From: Candidatus Treponema scatequi
Lineage (GTDB): Bacteria > Spirochaetota > Spirochaetia > Treponematales > Treponemataceae
Assembly (NCBI GenBank): GCA_018066075.1
Contig: JAGHSB010000062.1
Span: 1 to 32,890, forward strand
Length of the DNA: 32,890 nucleotides
Reading direction: 5' to 3'
Shown: in pieces, positions 14,142-26,000 of the stretch
Numbering within the stretch: the first letter of the stretch is position 1
Layout: every line of letters starts with the position of its first letter
Program-made: the position numbers and the translations under genes
The notes under the pieces: generated by a model
What the model saw: only the letters and a program-made list of their open reading frames with translations
Databases searched by the model: none
Told to the model about the DNA's origin: nothing

Positions 14142-15280
14142 TGTGGAACTTCTGTGCTGTTGATAACTTCGTCGTCTGCAAATGTTACTCTGTTTCTTCC
14201 TGAACGTTTTGAAACATAGAGAGCTTTATCTGCCTGTTCTACGAGAATCTTTGGACTGTCTACATGGTTGTATGTTGAATCGTAAACCGCACATCCGATT
14301 GAAATTGTAACTTTCATGTGCTGGTCTTCGTAAACAAAGTCGTTGTCTTCAATCTGCTTTCTGATTCTTTCTGCAACAGACATTGCGTCTTCTTTTGTTG
14401 TGTTTGGAAGCATGATTGTAAATTCTTCACCACCGTAACGGCTTGCTGTATCCTGAGCGCGAGTGTTCTGCTTTAAGATCTTTGCAACTGATTTTAATAC
14501 ATAGTCACCGCATGCATGTCCCCATGTATCGTTGAATTTCTTGAAGAAGTCGATGTCGAACATCAAAACTGCAATCGGCTGTTTCTGAGAAATGGCAAGA
14601 TCGAGTTTGTCAGTAAGCATGTTGAAGAAATAATATTTGAGTTTCAAATGTGTCATCATGTCTGTACTTGATTTTTCAAGCAATGCTGCATTGTTGATGG
14701 CAACGGCAGCAAGTGACGCAATTGAAAGAATCTGGTCTTTGTCGTAAGAAGTATATTCTACGCCTTCACCGATATCGAGTCTTTCACCGAGAACCAAAAA
14801 TCCGTTCATTCTGTTTTTGTGGAACAGTGGAACGATGAGAGTTGGGTGAAGTGATTCGATTTCTTTTATGTCAGTTCCTTTTGGAAGAAGCTCTTTTATT
14901 TGCTGAACTGTGAAAGTCTGATTGTTTCTGAAAATCGCCCTGATGATTGGCGATGTTGTCGGAATTGAATATGTAATTGAAGGATCAAGGTCGATTCCAG
15001 TGTGGTTTGATGAAAGGTTGTAAGAGTTTGAATCCATTTCATCAAGTACGAAGATTCCGGCACCTGTTACGTGCATCTGACACATACTTGTGTAGAGAAT
15101 TGATTCGATAAGTGTGCTGTATTCGAGTGTAGAACAAAGTGAGCGGGAGATTTCGAGAAGCTGCTGCAGGTCGTAAATTCTTTTTTCGTACTGATCTACT
15201 GCTTCCTGAACGAATGTGTTGTCAGGAATTGCGAGTGAGCTTAAATCTACGTCTTCTGAAATGTTGATGTCTTCTGCCAT
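14138..15280 (-). CDS. GAF-GGDEF diguanylate cyclase
   Basis: 380 aa, soluble. A short coiled stretch (25-45) leads to a GAF sensor domain (about 45-190), a linker helix, and a GGDEF domain (about 205-370). The active-site motif is intact, GGEEF at 293-297, with metal-binding FDIDFFKKFND near 241. An RxxD inhibitory site (R284-AQ-D287) lies five residues before it, so feedback inhibition by c-di-GMP is expected. It makes c-di-GMP from two GTP. The gene starts 1 bp after the DUF5312-like gene ends and overlaps the rhomboid gene by 4 bp. The GAF ligand is not predictable. Confidence 0.94.
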   Translation of the reverse strand: MAEDINISEDVDLSSLAIPDNTFVQEAVDQYEKRIYDLQQLLEISRSLCSTLEYSTLIESILYTSMCQMHVTGAGIFVLDEMDSNSYNLSSNHTGIDLDPSITYSIPTTSPIIRAIFRNNQTFTVQQIKELLPKGTDIKEIESLHPTLIVPLFHKNRMNGFLVLGERLDIGEGVEYTSYDKDQILSIASLAAVAINNAALLEKSSTDMMTHLKLKYYFFNMLTDKLDLAISQKQPIAVLMFDIDFFKKFNDTWGHACGDYVLKSVAKILKQNTRAQDTASRYGGEEFTIMLPNTTKEDAMSVAERIRKQIEDNDFVYEDQHMKVTISIGCAVYDSTYNHVDSPKILVEQADKALYVSKRSGRNRVTFADDEVINSTEVPQ

Positions 15281-15281
15281 G

Positions 15282-16877
15282 TTAGTTCTTCTTGTCTACG
15301 CCAGAAATGATGGCGTAGTTCCTCATAATGTCAAAGAAAATCTGCCAGTTTGGATAATTGTTTTCCAAAAAGTCTGTGTTGTCGCGGTTTCGTGAAGACA
15401 TCATCAGTACTTTAAGGTTAGAAACAATTTCGCATGACGGTTTCTTTGCGTCTTGTAGTAAATCTCCGAGTTCCACAAAAAGTGAAAAAAGGGCGGAAAC
15501 CTGGTCCTGAATTATTCGCTTTGCTTCCGCATTTATATTATCGACCTGATTTATTAATTTCTTAGAGAAATCTGAATCCTTGTGGCTATCACGAATATAG
15601 CCCTTGAGAACGGCCGAGCTGTTTGACTGATTATTTGCAAATGATGCCTCAAAAGCATCAATCTTTTCAAGTACTTCGTTAGCACCGAATACAGTCTGTG
15701 AAAACTGAGTCTTGAAATTAGGATTATTGAAAAAACCTTCGATTACGATGTCGTTTAAGAGGGCTTTGATTGAGTCAGGATAGTAATGAGTGGCAAAAGT
15801 CTTGAGAATCTTGAGAGGTGTAATCCATGAGAAGCTGACAGAAGAGTTCTGAAGGAGAAGGTCGTTCATTTCTTCGTTGTAACCGTTGAGCGGAAGAAGC
15901 TGTGTATTTGGGAAAAGGCTTTCGATATCACTCTTGATTCTTTCGTCTTTGATTTCACGTTTGATTCGCTGTTCGTCTGCGTTGTACTGGTCCTGGATGT
16001 ATGTCGAGAATTTCTGTCTTGCATCTGCAGAATAAGAAGCACATGTAGGTTCAAAGTCAGGATTCTGTTTTGCAATCTGAATGAGGCTTTTTAAAATGTC
16101 TTTGTTAAGGATTTTATGGCATGCGTATTCAATCTTCTTGAGGTTTTCTACGATGCTTTTCTGGTTGTTTGTTGTCATCGAGTCGACATCTACAATCTGA
16201 GCAAGTGCAATTACTGCATATGCAACAGGCATTGTCATCTGAAATTCTGCGATGATGTAGTAAAGGTCGAGGAAAACGTTTTCGAGTGATACAGGTGGAA
16301 CTGCTGAAAATGACGGAGTGAGGTTTGGCTGTTCCGGATTGAATCGTGCATCGAATGTCTTTAATGGAGTTACAAAGTTAAATTTACAGAGCTCTGTAAG
16401 CTGTTTGAGTTTTACAAAGATTTCATCCATCTTGATGAATTCTTTTGAATTGAGCTCGTGAATGATTTTTTCAAGTCGTCTGTGCTGGTCGTCGAAGATG
16501 CGCTGGGCTGACGTTCCCTGGAGCTCTGCAATTGAAACTTCGTTTTTTCTCTGTTCGTATTCGAGAAATTTAAGTTTCTGCTGGTTTTCTTCTGAGTATC
16601 CTGAAACGAGAAGCTGGTATTCAAATCTTGTATTTCGCTTGATGTCAGGTCCGGCTATTGTGTTTTCGAGAATTTTATAAATCGGGCGTGTATTGATGTA
16701 GAGAACGCGTAAAATTTCTGCAAAATTAGGCTGGATTAAACCGTTTCGGTAAATTCCATTTGGGAGAGCACGTAAATCTGCATCGATTTTCTTAAGCTTC
16801 TGTCTTTTCTGGACTTCAGGAGAAGAACTTCGAAAGATGCTGTCAAAAAAATCTGTTATAGCCTGAAAAAATGACAT
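15282..16877 (-). CDS. Treponeme-type protein of unknown function (DUF5312-like)
   Basis: 531 aa, no signal peptide or membrane helix, predicted mostly alpha-helical with coiled-coil-prone stretches (for example near residues 105-150). It starts MSFFQAITDFFDSIF, an amphipathic N-terminus that might touch the membrane. I recall proteins of this kind in treponemes annotated as DUF5312; that assignment is from memory. It is first in the run that continues with the cyclase (1-bp gap), rhomboid and secreted protein, so it may take part in the same c-di-GMP-linked process. The ATG lacks a Shine-Dalgarno and lies 3 nt from the predicted transcription start. Confidence 0.8.
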   Translation of the reverse strand: MSFFQAITDFFDSIFRSSSPEVQKRQKLKKIDADLRALPNGIYRNGLIQPNFAEILRVLYINTRPIYKILENTIAGPDIKRNTRFEYQLLVSGYSEENQQKLKFLEYEQRKNEVSIAELQGTSAQRIFDDQHRRLEKIIHELNSKEFIKMDEIFVKLKQLTELCKFNFVTPLKTFDARFNPEQPNLTPSFSAVPPVSLENVFLDLYYIIAEFQMTMPVAYAVIALAQIVDVDSMTTNNQKSIVENLKKIEYACHKILNKDILKSLIQIAKQNPDFEPTCASYSADARQKFSTYIQDQYNADEQRIKREIKDERIKSDIESLFPNTQLLPLNGYNEEMNDLLLQNSSVSFSWITPLKILKTFATHYYPDSIKALLNDIVIEGFFNNPNFKTQFSQTVFGANEVLEKIDAFEASFANNQSNSSAVLKGYIRDSHKDSDFSKKLINQVDNINAEAKRIIQDQVSALFSLFVELGDLLQDAKKPSCEIVSNLKVLMMSSRNRDNTDFLENNYPNWQIFFDIMRNYAIISGVDKKN

Positions 16878-16886
16878 ATCATTACT

Positions 16887-16915
16887 ATTTTATGGCAGAA
16901 AGGGGGTATTGTAAA
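16887..16915 (-). promoter_or_regulatory. Operon promoter before the DUF5312-like gene, near-leaderless
   Basis: On the minus strand TTTACA (16915-16910), exactly 17 bp, TAAAAT (16892-16887). The predicted start is near 16880, 3 nt before the ATG at 16877, and no Shine-Dalgarno precedes that ATG. The promoter would drive the DUF5312-cyclase-rhomboid-secreted protein operon. Confidence 0.6.
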
Positions 16916-16922
16916 GTCTAAA

Positions 16923-17000
16923 AGCCCGGTAAGAGATCCCGAAACGAGTCCGGGATGTCATTACGGGTTTAAGGGATCCCGAAACGAGTTCGGGATGACT
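16923..17000. repeat. Tandem REP-like hairpins after the giant gene
   Basis: Two copies of a palindromic unit, gatcccgaaacgag(T)YcgggatgWc: copy 1 at 16935-16960 (6-bp stem) and copy 2 at 16975-17000 (8-bp stem atcccgaa/ttcgggat, 16976-16996). Copy 1 is enclosed by an outer stem, cccggtaa near 16925-16932 with ttacggg at 16961-16967. It starts 2 bp past the giant gene's stop codon and probably acts as its terminator or mRNA 3' stabiliser. Similar ATCCCGAA..TTCGGGAT units are common dispersed repeats in bacterial genomes. Confidence 0.75.
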
Positions 17001-17002
17001 TT

Positions 17003-20000
17003 TTATTTTACTACCATTACTTTTCGGGTTTCTTCGATGTCTGGACCTACTACGCGGATGAAATAGATGCCTCGCGCAACTGTGTCGCCGGCATTATTAG
17101 TTCCATTCCAGTAATAATAGTGCAGACCGCGTGTCTGACGACCGTTTTCGAGGTATTTTACGATGTTGCCGTCTGCAGTCATGATGATGACGCGAAGGTT
17201 TCCGTCTTTAGGCATGTCTACTTCGAGTGTACAGAAGTCCTTGTTTGCTGCATTGATTACATTTGAGTAAATTGTAGCTCCGCCTCTCTGACGTTTTGGT
17301 TCTGACATGATGAATGACCAGAGGTCGATTGATGTCGGATCGAGAGGGTCTTTGAGGCGCAGACAATAGAGTGGTGTAATTTCTCCGCTTCCTGCCTGGT
17401 ACTTGTGGTTAATTGTGTATGATGTACCGTTTCTTGTTGCTTCAAAGAAGAAGTTTACATTGCTTCCTGAAGGCCAGTTGAGGCAAGGAGTATTTTCGTG
17501 GAAGTTGTGGAACAAGTATGTAATTGTTGTACTTCCTGCAACCGGAGTAATGTCTATGTATTCACTGTCTGAAGTTGTAATGTTTGTAGAAAGGTTTCTA
17601 GTCTGTGCAAAGCCTGAAATCGGAGCAGTATAGTTTGTACCTCCCTGGCTGTATGAAGGGAACCAGAAACGAGTTTTTCTGCCTGAGTATTCGTTGAAGA
17701 GAGTTCCGTCTGAGTAAGGTGTCGGAGTGATGTCTGCAACGAGTTTATATGTGAATGGCGCATCATTGTTACCGCCGTCCTTAGGTGCAACATTTTTTGT
17801 AACAAGAGTAATGTCTTTGTCTGAGAATACTTTGTTGTTTCTTCCTTCGCCAGTGAAGTTTCTCATTACGATTGAGTCTTCTGGTGCAAGTCCGCCTGTG
17901 CTGTCGATGTAAGTGTCGTTACGGTTATCGTATGCATATTGAACTTCGACGCAGTTTGTTATTACATCTGAAATACAGTGTGTTTCGCCATCTCGTACTA
18001 CTTTTGCAACTTGATGAGTACTGTGAATTTTGTTTTCAAGAAGGAATGATCCACCGTATTGGATTAATATTCCGTGTGTAATCATTTCATATGTCAGCGG
18101 CTGGTTAAGTGTTAACTTGAGCCCGTATTGAGTATTTGGTATTTGTTCTACAGAATCGACTGTACGAACAGCGGTTGTGCTTCCGATGGCAGAAATAATT
18201 TTGATTGCAGTTTTTGTTCTGTTTGCCTGTCCGTCATCATTCCATATATTATTATCGAATGCAACTGGCTGGTCAAAGAAGAGATAAATTGCATTTGAAG
18301 TAAAGTCTGCAATTGCAAATGATATGTACATATCGTTTGTAGCACATCGTGTTGCAGTAGCAGTAAATCTAAATCCTTCTGCATCACTAGGTGTTGATGT
18401 CGGTGCAGCCTTGTAGTTACTGATTCTGTTTTTATGATGGTCAGTTAATGTGTAGAATGCTTCTGCAAATGCACGCTCGATGGTGAGGTCAGTTGTGTTT
18501 GACTGATGGTCGCCATGAGAGTCTGAATCTGCACCGGCATTGATACCAGTTGCAGAAAGGTTCCATGTGATGTCGGTAGCTTTGATGTAGAATACGGCAA
18601 GGTCTCCCTTTCCGTCTGTTGATTCTGTACATTCTGCATCGATGTATGCTTTGCCAGTTTCGAAAGTTTTATTTGAGCCGTTTACTTTGATTGTTCTGCC
18701 TGAAGGGAAGTTTGTCATTGCTCGAGTAATTTCATTATTGGAATTTTCGATTAATGTATGTTTGTTTATGTCGTCATTTCTTACGAATTCAATTCGGATT
18801 ACATTATCACGAACTGAATATGTTCCTGAGAAGTTTGGAATTTCTGGTCCTGTTGTACGACCTTCTGATGCCGAGTAGCTTGAGTTGTTTGTAAGAATTT
18901 TCGGGTGTTGGAATGACACACCTGTTAGTGTTCTTGTGTAGACACCTGTTATTACTGTCGGATTTAAGTTGTATCTGATTTCGTCATCTGGTTCAGTATT
19001 GTTGTTTCCAGAGTTTGTACAATTTTCTCCTGCAGAAAGCCAGGCAAAACCATTGGTAGTTGTACAGCTTACTTTGCAGTAACTGATACTTGCATTGTAT
19101 GCTTCTGCGAAAGAGTCACGGGCATTATCGTTTGCTTTTATTTTTAGATCCCATGCTGCAGTTGAAGTGAGATTGACACCATTGTCATAGAAGTTCTGTT
19201 TGGCAGTAATTGTTTTACCCGCAAAACCTGTCAGAGAAGAAATGTATGTATTGTCTCCTGTGTGTGTAATTGTGTGAGTTGCAGAGTCAGGGAATCTTTC
19301 AGGATATTTTGAAGCAGTTGGAGTTGCCGATCCTGGTGCAGTATAAACCAGAGATGGCGGACAGAGCTTGTTATCTGCAGTACGAAGAGAATTATGGTAA
19401 TCGAAAAGGTTTGAAATGTTAGATTGAGAATCTTTGTACATTGAGTTAACATTGCCTTTCAAAAGAATGATGTCTTTGCCGGCTGTCATGTTTGCGTTGA
19501 GTGTAACGTTGCCGTTGAAGAGTGCGATGTTACCTTTGACATCGAGTGTGCCTGCTTTGAAAGTTACATCTTGTGCAGTTGTTCCGTTTCGGGCTGAGAT
19601 GTAGAGGTCTTTAGGAGCTGCGTCTGTTCCGACGGTGATGTTTGCAGTACCAGAGTTGATGACTGAAGTATTGCTGATGAATGTGTTTCCTTTTAATGTG
19701 ATTGCACCTAATGCTTGTGTTGCGGTACCAATGCTTGATTCAATAAGAATGTCGCCTGTACCTGTTGAAATTTCAAAAGTGTGTGCGCCATTTGAACTGA
19801 ACGGTTGGTTAAGGATTACGTTTCCAGATCCTGTTCCAGTTTCGAATGTTGTGTTTCCGTTTAATGTTATTACACCTGCTGATGCAGCTGCGCTGTTGAA
19901 AAGGATGTCGCTGTTTGCTGTGCTAATCTTATTTTTAATTGTGCCGCTTCCGTTTCCTGTAAGAGTAAAGCCGTTTGTTGCTGTAATGTTGCCACCTGCA

Positions 20001-23000
20001 ATAAATGAAGACGAATTAGAAACAGTCATTTTTGCAACTGATACAGTGCTGGATATTTCAATGTTTCCTGCAGTTGGAGTGATGCTGAGCTCTGAAGTTG
20101 TGCCTGTAACTGTGACAAGTTTTATTTTTCCTGCTGCACCTGTGGATGTAGTTTCAATAGTTGAGTTGCCTGTTAATGTAAGAGTTCCGTTGATGTCAAT
20201 TCCACCTGAAGTACTTGCTTTAAAAGTACCGTTTAATGAAACTCCTCTCGGCTGATTGAAAGCGACTCCTTTCTGGAAATTAACAGTTACTGGTGAACCT
20301 GCAGAACCAAAAATGTAATTGCTCTTTGTTGTTAATGCTGCTGTACCTGTTGCAGCGTTTGCTACAGTAATGTTCTTTGTAAAGTTAAGGTCTCCTGCTG
20401 TTGCGGTTGCATCCTGACAAGTAAGCGTTGTAATTGAAAGAGGAAGATTAAATGTTTTTGCAGTTGTCTGCTGGTTGATTGTTACTGCGCCGAGATTGAC
20501 TGGATTTGCTGTTGTGGAACCGCCGATAGTACCAGCGATGCTGGTATAAGAAGTTCCACCTGATGTAAATTGTCCGAGATATAAAGTTTTACTGTTATCG
20601 GCGTATGTACCGTTGATTGTGAGGTTTCGTCTTACTACGATTGCAAGATTGTTTGTAAATGTTATTCCTGCAGGAATTGTGAGGTCGTAGAAGATTCCGG
20701 AAATGTATGCTGTTCCGATAGTGACATTTTTTTGATTGAATACGATGAGATGATTGATATCAGAAGATTTGATTACATCAGTTCCTGTGCCGGTAATTGT
20801 AAGAGAGCCGCCAGCTGCAGAAGAGTCCCAGACCATTGAACCGCTGTTGTCGAGATATGCAACTGTCTGAGTGTTAGCTTCAGGGTTTGCACCTGTCTGA
20901 GTAAATTTTGCGCCTGTTGCAGCTACTGTGATTTTATTTGCTGTAATTTTATTTGTACCGAAAGTTACTTGTGATGTTGAATTAATTGTAATGTCATTTA
21001 CAGAGATTACTGCGGCAGCTGTTGTGTTTGTGTAAGTGCTTGCGTTGTTTAGGGTGAGGTCAGTAACAGTAAGTGGTCCAGTCTGTGTTGTAAGACCCGA
21101 ATTAATTGTGAGATCTTTTCCTGTAACGGCAGTGTAAGATGAACTTAAAGTAATTGCAGAAGCTGCACCTGCTGTGAGTACAATGTCATTTTCTGCTGTA
21201 ACTTCGCCTGTGTATGTTTGAGCACTTGTTGTCTGAATTGAAGTGATTGTTCCCTGTAATACAGTTGGTCCATAAACTTTGAGTGATGTAAAGTTTGCAA
21301 CATTGTTGTTGAAGATTGCTTTTGTTGCATTTGTTGCATCTCCGATTTCGAGATTTGGAGTTGCGGTGTCATATCGGTCGAGGGTGCTTCCAAATGTTAC
21401 GGTTCCGGTTGCTGAAGTTGAAATGAGTTTTAATGTGCTGTTTGTTTCGTTCGTATTCTGTACTGCAGGTCCGGTGTATGTCTGGTTTTCTGTTGTTGTA
21501 ATTTTTGCTGTTGCATAACCGAATGTAGTTGCATCTGCTACAGAAACATTTTTTGCATTTACATTGCCTCTGAAAACGGCTGTTCCTGAAATTGTAAAGT
21601 CATCGTCGCAGTAAACAGAACCTGTCTGTCCTGTTAAAGATTCAAAGTTACCAGTGACTTCAAGTTTGTTGAGATGTTTGTTGTTACCGACAATTTTTGT
21701 AATTAATTTGCCAGTAACTGATAAATCTCTTGGAGTTGCATCGCTGTTAAGGTTGTTTGTAAATTGTATTACTTTATTTGCGTCTGCAGCAGATGTTGAT
21801 TTGAGCGTTACGTTTGCAGTTAATGTTGAGTTTCCTGTGTAAGTCTGTTTGTTTGTTGTCGTAATGTTTGCACCGATTGAAGAAGTGCCTGTTACTTCGA
21901 GGGATGTTCCGGCTGTGATTGCAGCAGTTGTTGTAAGTGTGCCGCCTGCTTTGATGTCGCCGTTGAGAGTTGCTGTGCCTGATACGACTAAGTTGTGGTA
22001 ATCGTTTCCAGTAGCGTTTATGTCATCGATTGTGAGACCGGTGCCTGCAAATTCCACTGTACCTTGAGTTGCATCCATAATTACTGCAGGAGTTGCTTCA
22101 TTGTTTTTGATGCGTCCTGTGTTTGAGTAGACGATTTTTCCTTTGTTTGTGATTGTACCGTCTTTGACTTTAATGTCTGATGCGCTTGAGAAAGTGAATA
22201 TGCGTGCTGCATCATTGATGCTGAGAGATTTAATTGTAATTTCAGCTGTCGAGAAAGTCGGCTGGTTTGTTGCAGTAGCTCCGATTGTAACTGTATCTTC
22301 AGTACTTAGCTGTCCCGGGTATTCTGTTGCAGGATTTGCAGCGTCGGCTCCGTTGAAAGTTGTTTTCCAGTTGCCTGCTGTTGTCCATGCAGTAGAAGAT
22401 GCACCTGTCCATACGAAGTTCTGTGCGATTATCCAGTTTACGTTATTACCGAGTGAAAGAGATGAACTTGCTTCGATTATGTCAGTAAGTGATTCTGAAT
22501 CTTTAACTTTTACATTGCTGACATTTTTAGTGGCAGCTGATGCATCAATTTTCCATTTTGTTCCTGCAGTTGAACTCTGAAGATTGATTTCGTTTCCTGC
22601 ACTTGCCGAGAGAGTGAGTGCAGTGTTTACTCTCTGAGTTGTTCCGGCAGTGAATGTAATTGTTTTCTTGCCTGTGCTGCAAACAAATGTTCCGATTGTG
22701 TTTGAACCTGTGATGTTTGAATTGGAAGCTGCAGCTCCAGTGATTGTGAGTTTAGTAATAGTGTGGTTGCCTGCGAGGTTTCCTTTGAGTTCGAGGTTGT
22801 TGAATGCGTTTGTTCCGCTTACATTTCCGTCGACTTTTAATGTTGTTCCTGTCGCAGTTACTGTTCCTGATGTGTGAACCCAGTTTCCTGAAACATTAAT
22901 TGTGTTTCCGTTTGTAAGTGTGAGAGAGTGTGTATTTGTATCAACTTTGATGTTTTTGAAAGTCTTTCCGTCTGCATTTAATGTAATGTTTGCGTTGTCG

Positions 23001-26000
23001 CCGAATACAACAGTGTTGTTTGTATTATTGAATGTTCCGATTGTAACGGCTCCGCCTGCAAAGACAATGTTTGTATCAGCTGATGTGCTTTCTGCTAAAG
23101 TTCCACCAGAAAAACCACCGTTAAATATTACTCCGTTGCCTGTGATGTTTGGAACGTTGATTGTTCCTGTGTTTGTAACAGCTCCTGTGTATGTCTGAGC
23201 GCCGGTTGTTGTGATTGTTCCGGCGTTGTCTGTTGTTCCGTTTACTGTGAGTGTCGAGATATTTGTAACGGCGCCTGCAAAGTTTACGTTCTGTATTGTG
23301 AGGGCAGTTGCTGTTGCCGGTCCTGTTAAAGTGGAATTGAATTTTGTAGTTCCTGTTCCGGCATTGAGTGAAACTGTTGCAGCTGTAAGTGAAGCAGCAC
23401 CTGTAAATGTCTGGTTTCCGGTTGTCGTAATGTTTGCACCGATTGAAGAAGTGCCAGTTACTTCGAGAGATGTTCCGGCTGTGATTACAGCAGTGTTTTT
23501 GAAAGTTCCATGAACTTTGATTGCATCGCCAAGAGTTACTGAACCGCTGATTACGAGGTTGTTGTAGTCATCACCTGTTCCGATATTGTCGACTGTTGCA
23601 GAGCTGCCAGAAAATTCCACTGTACCATTTGCTGCATCTGAGATTACTGCAGGAGTTGCTGCATTGTTTTTGATGCGGCCTGAGCTTGAGTAGATGATTG
23701 TTCCGTAGTTTTTGAAAGTTGATGCAGTAACAAGTCTGATTGAACCTGAAGAACTTAATGTTAATTTGCCAGTATGTGTTGCATCGCCTATGATCAGGTT
23801 GTCAATTATGATGTCTGCAGTTGTTGAGTGAGAAGGGTAATCTTTTCCAGTTTCGAGGTATGCTGATGAAATGTATGCTGTATCAGCTGTACCAAATTGT
23901 CCAGGGTATGTAGCAGCCTGTGCATATGATCCGTTGAATTGAAGAACGGACCAGTTTTCGGCGAGTGCCCATGCATCAGAAGAGTGACCTGTCCATCTGT
24001 ATGTTCCTGCGATGATCCAGTTTGTATTGTTTCCGAGTGAAATGGAATTTGCTGCTGTGATTTTTGAGATGTCTGCAGTTGAGTCTTTGACTGTGGCGTA
24101 GCTGACTGTTTTGTTTGCTGCAGCGACACTTGAGCAGTCAATCTGCCATGGTGTACCGTCAGTTGAACTCTGGAGCGTTATAGGGTTTGCAGCTGTACCT
24201 TGGATTTGAAGCTTTGTTGAAATTGTCTGTTTTTTGCCTGCTTCAAAAGATAATGTTTTACCGGCTGCTGTACATTCGAAGGTGTCTATTGTGTGTTGAC
24301 CTAAAATTGAAGATGTACCAGTTCCATTTATTGTCAAATTGGTAAAATTGTTGTTTCCGGTAATGTTTCCGCCAACTATGACTGTTGAAGTGTTTGGAGT
24401 AAATGTTCCTGTTCCAGTCCAGTTATTTTGTACTGTAATAGTTGCACTTTTGCCTGTAACTGTGGCGCCAGTTGAAATTTCAAAATTCTGTGCAGTTACA
24501 TTTGAATTAATATTTGTCGTGCCTGTAGAGAAAAGAAGTTTGTCTCCGTTATGTGTAAATGTTCCGAATGTGACGTCTCCGCCGTTAAATTTTATTGCAG
24601 GATTTGAAGTCAAATTTCCAATGAGAGAGCCGTCTGTTCCGTTGTAATCTGAATTGAATGAGATTGCAGTAGTTCCGTTTCCAGTATTTGGAACGTTGAT
24701 TGTTCCTGTGTTTGTAACTGCTCCTGTGTATGTCTGAGCGCCGGTTGTTGTGATTGTTCCGGAGTTTGCTGTTGTTTCGTTTACTGTGAGTGTCGAGATG
24801 TTTGTCATTGTTGTGGAACTTGAGAAAGCTGCATCGTTGAATGTGAGGGCAGTTCCACCTGTCTTACCGGTAATTGTTGATCCAAAATATGTGCGGTAAG
24901 GGTTTCCGCTTGTATCTGTACCTGAGTTAGTTGCAAGAAGTTCTGAAGAGGCAGTTGTAAATGTTACAGCTCCGCCGTAAGTCTGACTATGACCTGTCGT
25001 AATGTTTCCGCCGATTGAAGAAGCGCCGGCAATATGGAGTGACTGGCCACCGGCTCCGATGTCGCAGTCATTTTCAAGAGTAAAATCATGGCCGATTGTA
25101 ATCTGATGTCCGCCTTCGAAAGGTAAAGTTGCAGAAACTATAAGGTTGTAGTAGTCGTTTTCGCCTGTTCCATTACAGTTTGAAATCTGTCCTGCTCCAG
25201 TTGTGTATTCAACAGTTCCGTGGGCGCCATCCATGATGATGTCTCCAGAACTGTTTGTAATTCGGCCTGTGCTTGAGTAGATGATTTTACCGTAGTTTGT
25301 AATGCTGCCTTCTGTGACGATGATGTTTTTAGCACTTGATATTTTAAAATTTGCACCTGTATTTTTTAATGTCAGAGATTTACATGTAAAATCCTGTGCT
25401 TCACCAAAATCAGGGTTTTTATTTGAGGATTGAATTGTAATTTTGTCATCTGATGTGTATGGAGGAACAACTGCATCGATGTAAGTGCTTCCGTCATAAA
25501 CACTCCAGTTAGCAGGATTAACTACGGTATTGTCTACAGCAGTTGTTTTCCATTGATAGTCAGATGAAATCATAAGGCCATCATTTGAAGTTGTGCTGTT
25601 GCCGCCGTAAATACATCCTTTGTCAGAGCCGAGATAAATAACGACAGAATCTGTAATCTGAGTGTCCTTTATTATAGCATTTGTAATTTCTGCTTTGTCC
25701 GCGGCAACTTTGAGATTCCATTTTGTATCTGCAGTAGAACTTTGAATTGTTGTTTTTGAAGCTGCACTTCCTGATACTGTGAAAGTTCCGTTTACAGTCT
25801 GAGTCTTGCCTGCTTCAAATGTAATTGAAGTAGAGCCAGAGCCTGCAGTTAAGTTGTAGAAAGTATTGTTTCCGTTTACTTCTGAAGAAACGGTTACCGT
25901 CGGTGTTTTGCCAGTTTCGTATAAAACTGTGTATCCCTCGTTGTTCCATTTGTTAACTGTGATATTACCAGAGTATGTTGTGGCTCCTTTTAAAGTTAGT

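Noticed and set aside
22000-25300. CRISPR-like impression from recurring short blocks
   Set aside because: The blocks are in frame, 1.5 kb apart and degenerate; they are protein-module repeats, not short direct repeats with unique spacers.
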